DNA of 64,000 nucleotides from Streptomyces ortus (GTDB lineage Bacteria; Actinomycetota; Actinomycetes; Streptomycetales; Streptomycetaceae), in contig NZ_JAIFZO010000002.1 of the NCBI RefSeq assembly GCF_026341275.1, positions 2,085,264 through 2,149,263 on the forward strand, in the 5' to 3' direction. The notes beneath the pieces are model-generated. The model saw nothing but the letters and a program-made list of their open reading frames with translations, had not been told where the DNA came from and searched no databases. The position numbers and the translations under genes were made by a program. The first letter of the stretch is position 1; every line of letters begins with the position of its first letter. Below, piece by piece: positions 8,792-17,889 of this stretch.

Positions 8792-10243
8792 ATGCCCACC
8801 TCGGCCCCCGCCAAGGCTCCCGCGCCCGGTGAGCCGGACCCCGCGTCCGCCCCCAGCGCCCTCGACCGCTACTTCAAGATCTCCGAGCGCGGCAGCACCC
8901 TGCCGCGCGAGATCCGCGGCGGTCTCGCCACCTTCTTCGCGATGGCCTACATCATCGTGCTGAACCCGATCATCCTGGGCAGCGCGAAGGACATGTACGG
9001 GCACCAGCTCGACAACGGCCAGCTGGTCACCGCGACCGCGCTGACCGCCGCGTTCACCACGCTCCTGATGGGCGTCATCGGCAACGTACCGATCGCCCTC
9101 GCGGCCGGCCTCGGCGTGAACACCGTCGTCGCCCTCCAGCTCGCGCCCCGGATGTCCTGGCCGGACGCGATGGGCATGGTCGTGCTGGCCGGCCTCGTGG
9201 TCATGCTGCTCGTCGCCACCGGTCTGCGCGAGCGCGTCATGAACGCCGTACCGCTCGGCCTGCGCAAGGGCATCGCGATCGGCATCGGCCTGTTCATCAT
9301 GCTGATCGGCCTGGTCGACTCGGGCTTCGTCTCCCGTATCCCGGACGTCGCCCGGACGACCGTGCCGCTGCAGCTCGGCGGCACCGGCCACCTGAACGGC
9401 TGGCCCGTCCTGGTCTTCGTTCTCGGCACGCTCCTCACCCTCGCGCTGATCGTGCGCAAGGTGCCCGGCGCGATCCTCATCTCGATCGTCACCATGACGG
9501 TCGTCGCCGTGGTGATCAACGCGGTCGCCGAGGTGCCCTCCTGGGGCCTGACCACCCCGAAGTGGCCCGGCAACCCGGTCGCGAGCCCCGACTTCGGTCT
9601 CGTCGGCCAGGTCAGCCTCTTCGGCGGCTTCGGCAAGGTCGGCGTACTGACCGGCGTGCTGTTCGTCTTCACGGTCCTGCTGTCGTGCTTCTTCGACGCG
9701 ATGGGCACGATCATGGGCATCGGCGACGAGGCGAAGCTGACCGACGCGGACGGCAACATGCCGGGCATCAGCAAGGTGCTCTTCGTCGACGGCATCGCGG
9801 TCGCCGCGGGCGGCGCGACCTCCTCGTCCGCGACCACCTGCTTCGTGGAGTCCACGGCGGGCGTCGGCGAGGGCGCGCGCACCGGCTTCGCGAACGTGGT
9901 CACCGGCGCGCTCTTCGCCGTCGCGCTCTTCCTCACCCCGATCGCCACGATGGTCCCGTCCCAGGCGGCCACCCCGGCCCTGCTCGCGGTCGGCTTCCTG
10001 ATCCTGTCCGGGTCCGTCCGGCAGATCGACTGGGCCGACCACACGATCGCGATCCCGGCGTTCGTGACGATGCTGATGATGCCGTTCACCTACTCGATCA
10101 CGAACGGCATCGGGATGGGCTTCATCACGTTCGTCGTGCTGCGGCTGGCGGCCGGGCGCGGACGGGACGTGCCGGCCGCCATGTACGTGGTGTCGGCGGT
10201 CTTCGCCTTCTACTACCTGATGCCGGCGCTGGGCCTGACCTGA
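8792..10243 (+). CDS. NCS2 (AzgA-like) purine permease
   Basis: Start taken at ATG 8792 (MPTSAPAKAP); an in-frame extension to 8726 lacks support. The 484-residue product carries LDRYFKISERGST and LRGGLATFFAMAYI-like N-terminal motifs of the AzgA branch. It has many membrane helices, and the conserved GTIMGIGDEAKLTD region and SSATTCFVESTAGVGEGARTG, typical of hypoxanthine/guanine/adenine:proton symporters. It is expected to import purine bases. Substrate preference within the family cannot be assigned from sequence alone. Confidence 0.88.
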   Translation: MPTSAPAKAPAPGEPDPASAPSALDRYFKISERGSTLPREIRGGLATFFAMAYIIVLNPIILGSAKDMYGHQLDNGQLVTATALTAAFTTLLMGVIGNVPIALAAGLGVNTVVALQLAPRMSWPDAMGMVVLAGLVVMLLVATGLRERVMNAVPLGLRKGIAIGIGLFIMLIGLVDSGFVSRIPDVARTTVPLQLGGTGHLNGWPVLVFVLGTLLTLALIVRKVPGAILISIVTMTVVAVVINAVAEVPSWGLTTPKWPGNPVASPDFGLVGQVSLFGGFGKVGVLTGVLFVFTVLLSCFFDAMGTIMGIGDEAKLTDADGNMPGISKVLFVDGIAVAAGGATSSSATTCFVESTAGVGEGARTGFANVVTGALFAVALFLTPIATMVPSQAATPALLAVGFLILSGSVRQIDWADHTIAIPAFVTMLMMPFTYSITNGIGMGFITFVVLRLAAGRGRDVPAAMYVVSAVFAFYYLMPALGLT

Positions 10244-10267
10244 TCCCGTGCACGCCGGCCCCGGGGC

Positions 10268-10450
10268 TCACGGAACCCCGTAGAACTTTTCCGTCTCCTC
10301 GACCGCGGTCGAGAACCGCTCGTCGAAGTCATCGCGAATGAGCGTCCGGACGACATAGTCCTGGACGCTCATTCCTCTTTTCGCCGCGTGCTGCCGGAGC
10401 CGGTCGAGCAGCTCCTCGTCTATCCGCAGGCTGAGCACTGTGGTCCCCAT
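10268..10450 (-). CDS. ribbon-helix-helix (CopG-type) small protein
   Basis: 60 residues. The first strand TVLSLRIDEELLDRLRQHA and following helix SVQDYVVRTLIRDD fit the RHH fold of CopG/Arc DNA-binding proteins. No toxin gene is adjacent, so it is more likely a stand-alone regulator or an orphan antitoxin. It is convergent with the purine permease, 24 nt away. Confidence 0.7.
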   Translation of the reverse strand: MGTTVLSLRIDEELLDRLRQHAAKRGMSVQDYVVRTLIRDDFDERFSTAVEETEKFYGVP

Positions 10451-10598
10451 GGGTACGAGAGTCGCGGCCGGGGGGTGTCCTGTGTCACTTTCCGCGCTCG
10501 TCTCACTCGTATGGGTGAAGTAAGGGTTGGCGCGCGTGTGAAGAGCCGGTAAGTGGCCGGACTCACGGTGACAGGCGGGGTGTCGTGGTGGTCTTTAG

Positions 10599-10620
10599 TT
10601 AGAGTAATGAGTTATTCTAA
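10599..10620. promoter_or_regulatory. candidate MarR operator
   Basis: TTAGAGTAA-TGAG-TTATTCTAA is a near-perfect inverted repeat (9-nt arms, one mismatch) ending six bases before the ATG of the MarR gene. It is strongly AT-rich in a GC-rich genome. MarR dimers typically bind such sites; autoregulation is inferred. Confidence 0.65.
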
Positions 10621-10625
10621 AGAAC

Positions 10626-11063
10626 ATGCCTGACCTCACCCATGGTGACGACGTTGCCGCCGTGAACTCCCTGCGCTCCGCCGTGATGCGTCTGTCGCGC
10701 CGACTCAAGCACCAGCGGGTCGACGAGTCGCTGAGCCCGACCGAGATGTCGGTCCTGGGCACCCTCGCCCGCTGCGGCACGGCCACGCCGGGCGAACTCG
10801 CCCGCAAGGAGCACGTGCAGCCGCCCTCGATGACCCGCATCGTGGCGCTGCTGGAGGCGAAGGGCCTGGTCCGCCTCGAAGCGCACCCGGACGACCGCCG
10901 CCAGAAGGTCGTCACGCAGACCGAGCGCGCGGAGGCCATGCTTGCGGAGAGCCGCACGAAGCGGAACGCGTGGCTGGCCTCGCTCGTCGACGGCCTGGAC
11001 GAGGACGAGTGGGCCAAGCTCCGCGAGGCCGCTCCCGTACTGGAGAAGCTCGCGCACCTGTAG
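10626..11063 (+). CDS. MarR family transcriptional regulator
   Basis: 145 residues. A winged-helix domain is visible from LSPTEMSVLGTLAR through QPPSMTRIVALLEAKGLV to the wing HPDDRRQKVV, as in MarR. The flanking N- and C-terminal helices would make the dimer interface. It lies 100 nt upstream of a co-directional MFS exporter gene, the usual arrangement for a ligand-responsive repressor of an efflux pump. The inverted repeat at 10599-10620 is the likely operator. Confidence 0.88.
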   Translation: MPDLTHGDDVAAVNSLRSAVMRLSRRLKHQRVDESLSPTEMSVLGTLARCGTATPGELARKEHVQPPSMTRIVALLEAKGLVRLEAHPDDRRQKVVTQTERAEAMLAESRTKRNAWLASLVDGLDEDEWAKLREAAPVLEKLAHL

Positions 11064-11163
11064 GCGGCTCCGGCCGGCCGCGGGAGCCCGCGGACGCCTG
11101 TGAGGCAGTACGCACCACCAGCACCACCAGCACCGCACGCACCACGCAAGGAGGCGAACGCCG

Positions 11164-12513
11164 TTGAGTACGGGATCCGGAGCAGACTCCGCCCCCGCAC
11201 CTGCCGCCCACGACACCCCGCACGACCCCAAGACCCGTTCCTCGATGTTCAGCTCGCTGAAGATCAGGAACTACCGGCTGTTCTTCACCGGCCAGGTCGT
11301 CTCGAACACCGGCACCTGGATGCAGCGGATCGCCCAGGACTGGCTGGTCCTGAGCCTCACCGGCTCGTCCGCCGCCGTCGGTTTCACCACGGCCCTGCAG
11401 TTCCTGCCGATGCTGCTCTTCGGCCTCTACGGCGGAGTCCTCGTCGACCGCCTGCCGAAGCGCCCCACGCTGCTCGCCACCCAGACCGCGATGGGCCTCA
11501 CCGGCATCGCACTCGCCTTCCTGACCCTCACCGGACACGTCGAGGTCTGGCACGTGTACGTCGCCGCCTTCGCCGTCGGCCTCGCCACGGTGATCGACAA
11601 CCCGGCCCGGCAGTCCTTCGTCGCCGAGATGGTCGGCCCCGGCCAGCTCCAGAACGCGGTCAGCCTCAACTCCGCCAACTTCCAGTCCGCCCGTCTGATC
11701 GGCCCCGCCGTCGCGGGTCTGCTGATCACCGGCGTGGGCACGGGCTGGGCGTTCCTGCTCAACGGCCTGTCGTTCGTCGCGCCCATCGCGGGCCTGCTCC
11801 TGATGCGCTCCGGCGAGCTGAACCAGGTCGAGCGCGCCCCGCGCGGCAAGGGCCAGCTCCGGGAGGGCCTGCGCTATGTCGCCGGCCGCCCCGAACTGAT
11901 CTGGCCGATCGTCCTCGTCGGCTTCATCGGCACCTTCGGCTTCAACTTCCCCGTCTGGCTCTCGGCCTACGCGGACGACGTCTTCCACGGCGGCGCGGGC
12001 GCGTACAGCCTGTTCAACACGTTGATGGCCGTGGGCTCGGTCGCGGGCGCGCTGCTCGCCGCCCGGCGCGGCACGGCCCGGCTGCGCGTGCTGATCGCCG
12101 CGGCCGTGGCCTTCGGAGTCCTGGAGATCGTGGCCTCGCTGGCCCCGTCGTACTGGCTCTTCGCCGCCCTCATGGTCCCCATCGGGATGGCCGGCCTGAC
12201 CGTCAACGTCACAGCCAACACCGCCGTCCAGATGGGTACCGACCCCGCCATGCGCGGCCGGGTCATGGCGCTGTTCATGATGGTCTTCATGGGCGGTACG
12301 CCGCTGGGCGCGCCCGTGGTCGGCTGGATCACGGACGCGTACGGGCCCCGGGTGGGCTTCGCCATGGGCGGAGTCGTCTCGGCGCTGGCGGCGGCGACCG
12401 TCGGTCTGGTCCTGGCCCGCGTGGGCGGCCTGCGCCTGTCGTTGGGCTGGCACCACGGCCACCCGCAGGTCCGCTTCGTCCCCCGGGAACGGGAACTGGC
12501 GACGGCGGCGTAA
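11164..12513 (+). CDS. MFS transporter (EntS-like group)
   Basis: TTG start, supported by AAGGAGG at 11148-11154 with 9-nt spacing. The 449-residue product begins with a polar tail, then FSSLKIRNYRLFFTGQVVSNTGTWMQRIAQDWLV, the signature start of EntS/DHA3-type major facilitator exporters. About 12 hydrophobic helices follow, and the loop motif GGVLVDRLPKRPTLL lies between helices 2 and 3. It is a probable drug or siderophore exporter under control of the upstream MarR regulator. The substrate is unknown. Confidence 0.87.
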   Translation: MSTGSGADSAPAPAAHDTPHDPKTRSSMFSSLKIRNYRLFFTGQVVSNTGTWMQRIAQDWLVLSLTGSSAAVGFTTALQFLPMLLFGLYGGVLVDRLPKRPTLLATQTAMGLTGIALAFLTLTGHVEVWHVYVAAFAVGLATVIDNPARQSFVAEMVGPGQLQNAVSLNSANFQSARLIGPAVAGLLITGVGTGWAFLLNGLSFVAPIAGLLLMRSGELNQVERAPRGKGQLREGLRYVAGRPELIWPIVLVGFIGTFGFNFPVWLSAYADDVFHGGAGAYSLFNTLMAVGSVAGALLAARRGTARLRVLIAAAVAFGVLEIVASLAPSYWLFAALMVPIGMAGLTVNVTANTAVQMGTDPAMRGRVMALFMMVFMGGTPLGAPVVGWITDAYGPRVGFAMGGVVSALAAATVGLVLARVGGLRLSLGWHHGHPQVRFVPRERELATAA

Positions 12514-12530
12514 GCCCTCACCCTCAGAAG

Positions 12531-12545
12531 CGGGGCTTCGCCCCG
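12531..12545. terminator. short GC hairpin
   Basis: CGGGGC-TTC-GCCCCG forms a 6-bp stem 17 nt after the MFS stop codon. No T tract follows. It is a plausible but weak terminator. Confidence 0.4.
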
Positions 12546-12577
12546 GGCGGGGGTGCGGCCCGTGGCAGGGTGGCCGG

Positions 12578-13165
12578 ATGAGACTCTTCGCCGCTGTGCT
12601 GCCGCCGGCGGACGTGACGGCCGAGCTCGGCGCGGCGGTCGACGAGCTGCGCCGGCTGCCGGGGGCGGGCGACGGCCTGCGCTGGACGACCCGGCCGGGC
12701 TGGCACTTCACGCTCGCGTTCTACGGGGAGGTCGGCGAGGAACTCGTACCGGAGCTGTCGGTCCGGTTGGAGCGGTCGGCGCGGCGGACGGAACCCTTCC
12801 CCCTCTCCCTGCGCGCCGGGGGCCGCTTCGGGGGCCGGGCGCTGTGGGCGGGCGCCGCGGGCGACGTACGGACTCTGCGGCTGCTCGCCGACCGGGCGGT
12901 GGCGGCGGGGCGCAGGGCGGGGGTGACGCGGGAGGAGCACCGCGCCTACCGGCCGCACCTCACGCTGGCCCGCGGCAACCGTGAGCCCGCGGACCTCGCC
13001 CCGTACGTGTCCGCGCTGGACGGTTTCGAGGGGCGGACCTGGACGGTGGGCGAGCTGTGCCTGATGCGCAGCCGGCTGCCCGCGTCGGGGGTGCCGGGGG
13101 AGCAGCCGCGCTACGAGGCGCTGGCACGATGGCCCCTGGGCGGACCCCGAGGGGCGGGTGGCTGA
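12578..13165 (+). CDS. thpR: RNA 2',3'-cyclic phosphodiesterase
   Basis: 195 residues starting MRLFAAVLPPADV. The two HxTx motifs of the 2H phosphoesterase superfamily are present: WHFTLAF near residue 46 and RPHLTLA near residue 125, spaced as in ThpR/LigT. The enzyme hydrolyses RNA 2',3'-cyclic phosphates. Soluble, no signal. Length is close to the family's usual 175-190. It is transcribed downstream of the MFS gene with a hairpin in between, so it is probably its own unit. Confidence 0.85.
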   Translation: MRLFAAVLPPADVTAELGAAVDELRRLPGAGDGLRWTTRPGWHFTLAFYGEVGEELVPELSVRLERSARRTEPFPLSLRAGGRFGGRALWAGAAGDVRTLRLLADRAVAAGRRAGVTREEHRAYRPHLTLARGNREPADLAPYVSALDGFEGRTWTVGELCLMRSRLPASGVPGEQPRYEALARWPLGGPRGAGG

Positions 13166-13188
13166 GGCAGGCCGGTTACGCTCGGTGC

Positions 13189-13278
13189 GTGGACCCGAAG
13201 ACGCGGAACCGGATCATGGCCGGTGTGCTGGTGCTGATGTTCGTCGTGGTGGCCTTGGCGGCGGCCGTCGGTAGGTGA
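13189..13278 (+). CDS. 29-residue single-helix membrane protein
   Basis: From GTG 13189 the frame encodes DPKTRNRIMAGVLVLMFVVV and ends AAAVGR. It has a basic N-terminus followed by one hydrophobic helix of about 17 residues. Tiny proteins of this composition are annotated in streptomycetes without function. The gene follows thpR by 23 nt. The ribosome-binding site is weak, so translation is not certain. Confidence 0.5.
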   Translation: MDPKTRNRIMAGVLVLMFVVVALAAAVGR

Positions 13279-13321
13279 CGTCCGCCGCCGGGCCCCCACC
13301 TGGGCGTTGCCCCGTGCGCGG

Positions 13322-14314
13322 CTACCAGGCGAAGGCCTCCGGGGACGGGCCGGGACCGGGGAAGATCTCGTCCAGGCCGGTCAGAAGTTCCTCACTCAAC
13401 TCCAGGTCGACGGCCCGCAGCGCGGACTCCAGCTGTTCGGCGGTGCGTGGGCCGACGATCGGGCCCGTGACGCCAGGGCGGGTCAGCAGCCAGGCCAGTG
13501 CCGCCTCGCCGGGCTCGATGCCGTGCTTGTCGAGCAGGTCCTCGTACGACTGGATGCGCGCGCGGCCGGCGGGGTCGGCGAGGGTGTCGGCGGCCCGGCC
13601 GCTCGCCCGGCGCCCGCCCTGGACCTCCTTCTTGAGGACTCCGCCCAGCAGACCGCCGTGCAGCGGCGACCACGGGATGACGCCGAGCCCGTACTCCCGC
13701 GCGGCCGGGACGACCTCCATCTCGGCGCGGCGCTCGGCGAGGTTGTAGAGGCACTGCTCGCTGACGAGGCCGATCGTGCCGCCGCGGCGGGCGGCGATCT
13801 CGTTGGCCTGGGCGATCTTGTAGCCGGGGAAGTTCGAGGACCCCACGTAGAGGATCTTGCCCTGCTGGATCAGGACGTCGATCGCCTGCCAGATCTCCTC
13901 GAAGGGGGTGCTGCGGTCGATGTGGTGGAACTGGTAGACGTCGATGTAGTCGGTTCCCAGCCGCTTCAGGCTGGCGTCCACCGCCCGCCGGATGTTGAGC
14001 GCGGAGAGCTTGTCGTGGTTGGGCCAGGCGTCGCCGTCGGCGGCCATGTTGCCGTACACCTTGGTGGCGAGGACGGTCCGGTCGCGGCGGCCGTCCCCCT
14101 GGGCGAACCAGGAGCCGACGATCTCCTCGGTACGGCCCTTGTTCGCGCCCCACCCATACACATTTGCTGTGTCGAAGAAGTTGATGCCCGAGGCCAGCGC
14201 CGTATCCATGATCGCGTGGCTGTCGGCCTCGTCCGTCTGCGGACCGAAGTTCATGGTGCCGAGGACGAGCCGGCTGACCTTGAGTCCTGTGCGTCCCAGC
14301 TGCGTGTACTTCAT
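13322..14314 (-). CDS. aldo/keto reductase
   Basis: 330 residues, ATG start. The AKR tetrad can be located: Asp and Tyr in NFFDTANVYGWG, Lys in LATKVYG and His in YQFHHID. MKYTQLGRTGLKVS at the N-terminus is typical of the YhdN/AKR11-12 type. The NADPH-binding tail TGPIVGPRTAEQLES is present. It reduces aldehydes or ketones; the substrate is unknown. It is divergent from the MFS gene at 14376, with only 61 nt between starts. Confidence 0.87.
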   Translation of the reverse strand: MKYTQLGRTGLKVSRLVLGTMNFGPQTDEADSHAIMDTALASGINFFDTANVYGWGANKGRTEEIVGSWFAQGDGRRDRTVLATKVYGNMAADGDAWPNHDKLSALNIRRAVDASLKRLGTDYIDVYQFHHIDRSTPFEEIWQAIDVLIQQGKILYVGSSNFPGYKIAQANEIAARRGGTIGLVSEQCLYNLAERRAEMEVVPAAREYGLGVIPWSPLHGGLLGGVLKKEVQGGRRASGRAADTLADPAGRARIQSYEDLLDKHGIEPGEAALAWLLTRPGVTGPIVGPRTAEQLESALRAVDLELSEELLTGLDEIFPGPGPSPEAFAW

Positions 14315-14375
14315 GGCTCATAGCCAACGTGGTCGAGTGCGCTCTAAGCAACACCTCCCTCTAGGGTGACCGCCC

Positions 14376-15653
14376 ATGACGACCCCCTCGACGGCCGCGT
14401 CCCTGTGGCGCGACCGGCGTTTCGTGCTGCTGTTCGCGGCCCGTACGGTCTCGGTGCTGGGCAGTGCCTTCGCTCGGGTGGCACTGGCGTTCGCCGTACT
14501 GGAGCTGCCGGGGGCGAGCCCGGGGCGGCTCTCACTGGTGCTGGCGTGCCAGGCGCTGCCGCAGCTCCTCTTCGTCCTGGTGGGCGGCGTGATCGCGGAC
14601 CGGGTCTCGCGTTCGCGGCTCATGGTGGTGTCCGACCTGCTCGGGGGCGCCGCCTACGCGGGGCTCGCCGCGATGGTGCTGACCGGGCACGCGCCCCTGC
14701 CGGGCATGTGTCTGCTGGCGGTCCTGGCGGGGACGGCGACCGCGCTGTTCGCGCCGGCGATGACGGGCGTGGTGCCGCTGATCGTGCCCGCGGCACGGCT
14801 GCAACAGGCCAACGGCGTGCTGCAGATGGGGACCAACACGTCGATGCTGCTGGGGCTGTCGGTATCAGGTGTGACGGTCGCGTTCGTCGGGGCGGGCTGG
14901 GCGCTGGCCCTGAACGCCGCCTCGTTCGCCGCGAGCGCCCTGCTCATCAGGGGGCTGCGGGTGACCGCGCGTCCGCGTGCGGCATCATCCGGCTGGGCCG
15001 ACCTGCGGGACGGCTGGCGGGAGTTCGCCTCCCGGCAGTGGCTGTGGGTCGTGGTCGTGCAGTACGCGTTCGTCGTGGCGGCCCTCAACGCCAACGTCGG
15101 GGTCCTCGGTCCCCTGGTGGCCGAGCAGCACCTCGGCGGGGCGCGCGCCTGGTCGCTGATCGTCGCCGCGCAGGCGCTGGGCACCATCGCGGGAGCGGGC
15201 CTCGCGGCACGCGTCCGAGTGGCCCGGCCCGTACTCGTGGCGGTCCTGGCCACCTTCCCGGCGGCGGCGCCGGTCGCGTTGCTCGCGCTGCGCGCGCCGG
15301 TGTGGGCGGTGGCGGTGGCGATGTTCTGCGCGGGCGTCTCCTCGGACGTCTTCGCCGTCCTGTGGACCACGACCCTGCACCGCGAGATCCCCGAGGAGGT
15401 CATCTCCCGCGTCAGCTCGTACGAATGGTTCGGCTCGCTGGCCTTCGCCCCGCTGGGCCTGCTGGTCGCGGGTCCGCTCGCGTCGGCGGTGGGCACGGGT
15501 CCGGCGCTGGCGGGCTGCGCGGCGCTGGTGGTGACGGCCACGGTGCTGGCGCTGCTGTCGCCGCAGGTGCGTGCGGTGCGGGCGGTGGCGGGGGTTCGTC
15601 CGCCCGGGGCGGCGGCCCCGCCCCGGGAGAGGAAACAGGTGTCGGAGGAGTGA
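14376..15653 (+). CDS. MFS transporter
   Basis: 425 residues, ATG start. It shows about 12 transmembrane segments and the MFS loop GGVIADRVSRSRLMVVSD after helix 2. The N-terminus (LWRDRRFVLLFAARTVSVLGSAFA) resembles the DHA3 exporter branch like the protein at 11164, but the two are clearly different in sequence. The C-terminus is a cytoplasmic charged tail. It probably exports small molecules. It shares a short divergent promoter region with the aldo/keto reductase. Confidence 0.83.
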   Translation: MTTPSTAASLWRDRRFVLLFAARTVSVLGSAFARVALAFAVLELPGASPGRLSLVLACQALPQLLFVLVGGVIADRVSRSRLMVVSDLLGGAAYAGLAAMVLTGHAPLPGMCLLAVLAGTATALFAPAMTGVVPLIVPAARLQQANGVLQMGTNTSMLLGLSVSGVTVAFVGAGWALALNAASFAASALLIRGLRVTARPRAASSGWADLRDGWREFASRQWLWVVVVQYAFVVAALNANVGVLGPLVAEQHLGGARAWSLIVAAQALGTIAGAGLAARVRVARPVLVAVLATFPAAAPVALLALRAPVWAVAVAMFCAGVSSDVFAVLWTTTLHREIPEEVISRVSSYEWFGSLAFAPLGLLVAGPLASAVGTGPALAGCAALVVTATVLALLSPQVRAVRAVAGVRPPGAAAPPRERKQVSEE

Positions 15654-15675
15654 GCGGCCGGCCCTCGTCCTGGCG

Positions 15676-16215
15676 TCAGCCGCCGAACTCGTCGAAGTCC
15701 ATGTTCGCGATGGCCAGGTTGCAGTGCATCTCGTGCGGGGTCTCCAGGGCCGGTATGCGGTAGGGCTCGGTCTCCTCCTCCGGGTCGGGGCTCACCGCGA
15801 GGAGTGTCGGTTCCGCGCCCTCCATGCTGGCTTGGTCGGCGAGGAAGACGACCGGCCACCCGCACTCGTCGGACGCCTCCCCGCCCTCTTCCCCGGGCGC
15901 GGTGAGCGCGGCGAGGACGTCGGAGGGGGTCGCGTCCGCCCACGCGGGGTCGTCCACCTGGACGATGTCCTCCTTGAGGCGGCCGTTGTCCTCGTCGCCC
16001 TCGTCGAAGACCCAGGGCTGGTCGAGGGCGGCCAGCACCCGCTGCCAGCCGTCGTCGTCGCGGTAGTCGGTGCGCACGAGCAGCAGGGGCGGATAGTCGG
16101 CGTCGGTCTTCGGCAGGACTCGCACGGTTCGGCACTCTTTCCAACGGGCGGCGTCAAAGGCCGCGTTGACGGTGCTCCGAAGAGTAGGGGGAGGGTCTGA
16201 CAACGGGTCCGGCAA
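15676..16215 (-). CDS. DUF6924-like acidic hypothetical protein
   Basis: 179 residues if the TTG at 16215 is used; another TTG four codons in is equally possible. The core (LPKTDADYPPLLLVRTDYRDDDGW, later CGWPVVFLADQASME and HEMHCNLAIANMDFDEF) resembles proteins annotated DUF6924 in streptomycetes, recognised from memory and not certain. Strongly acidic, no membrane segment. Such small acidic proteins are sometimes immunity factors, but no toxin gene is adjacent. Confidence 0.6.
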   Translation of the reverse strand: MPDPLSDPPPTLRSTVNAAFDAARWKECRTVRVLPKTDADYPPLLLVRTDYRDDDGWQRVLAALDQPWVFDEGDEDNGRLKEDIVQVDDPAWADATPSDVLAALTAPGEEGGEASDECGWPVVFLADQASMEGAEPTLLAVSPDPEEETEPYRIPALETPHEMHCNLAIANMDFDEFGG

Positions 16216-16270
16216 CGGTGGTCCGGCCGTCGGCGCCGGGAAGTACGCGGCTCTCCGGCAGGATGCCTCT

Positions 16271-17788
16271 GTGCATCACATCCTGTGCGGGCTCGCCGCC
16301 AATCCGGCCCTGCCGTCCGAGCTGGTCGACCGGCTGATATCCCTCGCGGACGACGACCTCGCCTGCCGCCCGGATCTCAGCCATGCGCAGGCGGTCGCGT
16401 TGGTCGAGCGGGTCGAGGGGAGCGCGCTACGGCTTGCGTACGAGGGCCGGTTGACCGCGGACGACGTGGATCCCGCCGCTCGGCCGGACGCCGCCCTCGC
16501 CCTGCTCGACCGGGGCGTCGGCGTCAGCCATCCGCAGTGGGCGCGTCTCCTCGCGGCGGACCCGGCCCATGAGCGCCGGGAGAAACTGGCGGCCTGCCCC
16601 GGCCTCCCGCCCGACGTGGTGGACACCCTCGCGGCGGACCCGGACGTACGGGTGGTCGCCGAGCTGGCCCTGTGGACGACGGTCCCGGACGTCGCCGCGA
16701 GACTCGCGACGCATCCGCACGCCGAGGTACGCCGGGCGGTCGCGGCCAACGAGGCGACACCCCCTGCCGTGCTGGTGGCGCTGCTGACGGGAGAGGGGTT
16801 GCCGGCTGCGCGTCAGTGTCTGGTCTGCGACCGCGAGGAGATCCCGTTCGTTCACGATCCGCAGTGCCCGCGCCCCGACTGCGATCTGCCGGCGGGGGCT
16901 TCCTGCGACGGCTCCCACGAGTCCGCCGTCCACGGCACGCGGGAGGCGGCGCTCCGCAACCCCGCCACCCCGGTCGAGTCGGTCACCGCTTTCGCGGACC
17001 ACCCGTCGATGCTGCTGCGCTGGGCGCTCGCCACGCGCGAGGACCTGCCCCCGCAGACGTACGCACGCCTGGCCGAGGACCCAACCTCCGCCATTCGCAG
17101 GGACATCGCCGAGAACCCGGCGATCGACGAAGCGCTGATCCGGACGATGGCCGACGACCGTGACCCCGAGGTGCGTCGCGCGCTCGCACACCACCCGCGC
17201 GTACCGCTCGACGTACTCACCCGCCTTGTAGCGACCGCCAAGGCCGCCGCCACCCTGCTGCCCCGCATCGCCGCGGCCTCGCCCACCGAGATCGAGGAGT
17301 TGGCGCTGTCACCGGACCCGGCGGCCCGCATGCTCGTGGCCCACCGGCGGGATCTGCCGCCCGTGATACGCGACCGGCTGGCCGACGACCCGGACGCGAA
17401 GGTGGTCAAGGCGCTGGCTCCCCACCCCGGCCTCACCGAGGCGCGGTTGCGCGCCATGGTCGAACGCCACGGTGTACGTGTCCTGGCCAAGGTGGCGACC
17501 AACCCGGACGCGACCCCGGCCCTGCTGGACGAACTGGCCCGACACGAACCGCCGGTGCAGAAGGCGTTCCGCGAAATCGCCCGGCATCGCGCGGCCCCGG
17601 CCTCGGCACTGCTCACCTGCCTGACGGACAGCCAGGCGAGACCCGTAGCCGCGGGTCACCCGGCGCTCCCGCCGCCGGTCATCGTCGACCTGCTGGCCGA
17701 CACGGACTGGCAGGTGGCGGAGGCGGCAGCGGCGAACCCGTCCTTGCGACCTGCGGTGATGTGGGATCTGGCATGGCATCGGGACTGA
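16271..17788 (+). CDS. HEAT/leucine-rich-repeat-variant protein with internal Cys cluster
   Basis: Start placed at GTG 16271 (product begins HHILCGLAANPALPSELV); upstream in-frame sequence overlaps the divergent gene. The 505-residue product is built from about 24-residue helical repeats of the type LAADPxxxVRRxLAxNPxxPxxLLxxL, as in LRV/HEAT-like solenoids. The repeats are interrupted near residues 180-215 by a Cys-rich insert (CLVCDRE, DPQCPRPDCDLPAGASCDG). The Azotobacter LRV protein has an Fe-S cluster, so the insert might bind metal (inference). Probably a protein-binding scaffold; partner unknown. Confidence 0.72.
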   Translation: MHHILCGLAANPALPSELVDRLISLADDDLACRPDLSHAQAVALVERVEGSALRLAYEGRLTADDVDPAARPDAALALLDRGVGVSHPQWARLLAADPAHERREKLAACPGLPPDVVDTLAADPDVRVVAELALWTTVPDVAARLATHPHAEVRRAVAANEATPPAVLVALLTGEGLPAARQCLVCDREEIPFVHDPQCPRPDCDLPAGASCDGSHESAVHGTREAALRNPATPVESVTAFADHPSMLLRWALATREDLPPQTYARLAEDPTSAIRRDIAENPAIDEALIRTMADDRDPEVRRALAHHPRVPLDVLTRLVATAKAAATLLPRIAAASPTEIEELALSPDPAARMLVAHRRDLPPVIRDRLADDPDAKVVKALAPHPGLTEARLRAMVERHGVRVLAKVATNPDATPALLDELARHEPPVQKAFREIARHRAAPASALLTCLTDSQARPVAAGHPALPPPVIVDLLADTDWQVAEAAAANPSLRPAVMWDLAWHRD

Positions 17789-17889
17789 CGAGTCGATGGT
17801 CCGGATGGTCCACGTGTTCACTGGGGTGACCTTGGTGGTTGGGCCGAGGACCTGCGTCGCGCCGGGAGGCTTCTCGTAGCTCCGCGACT

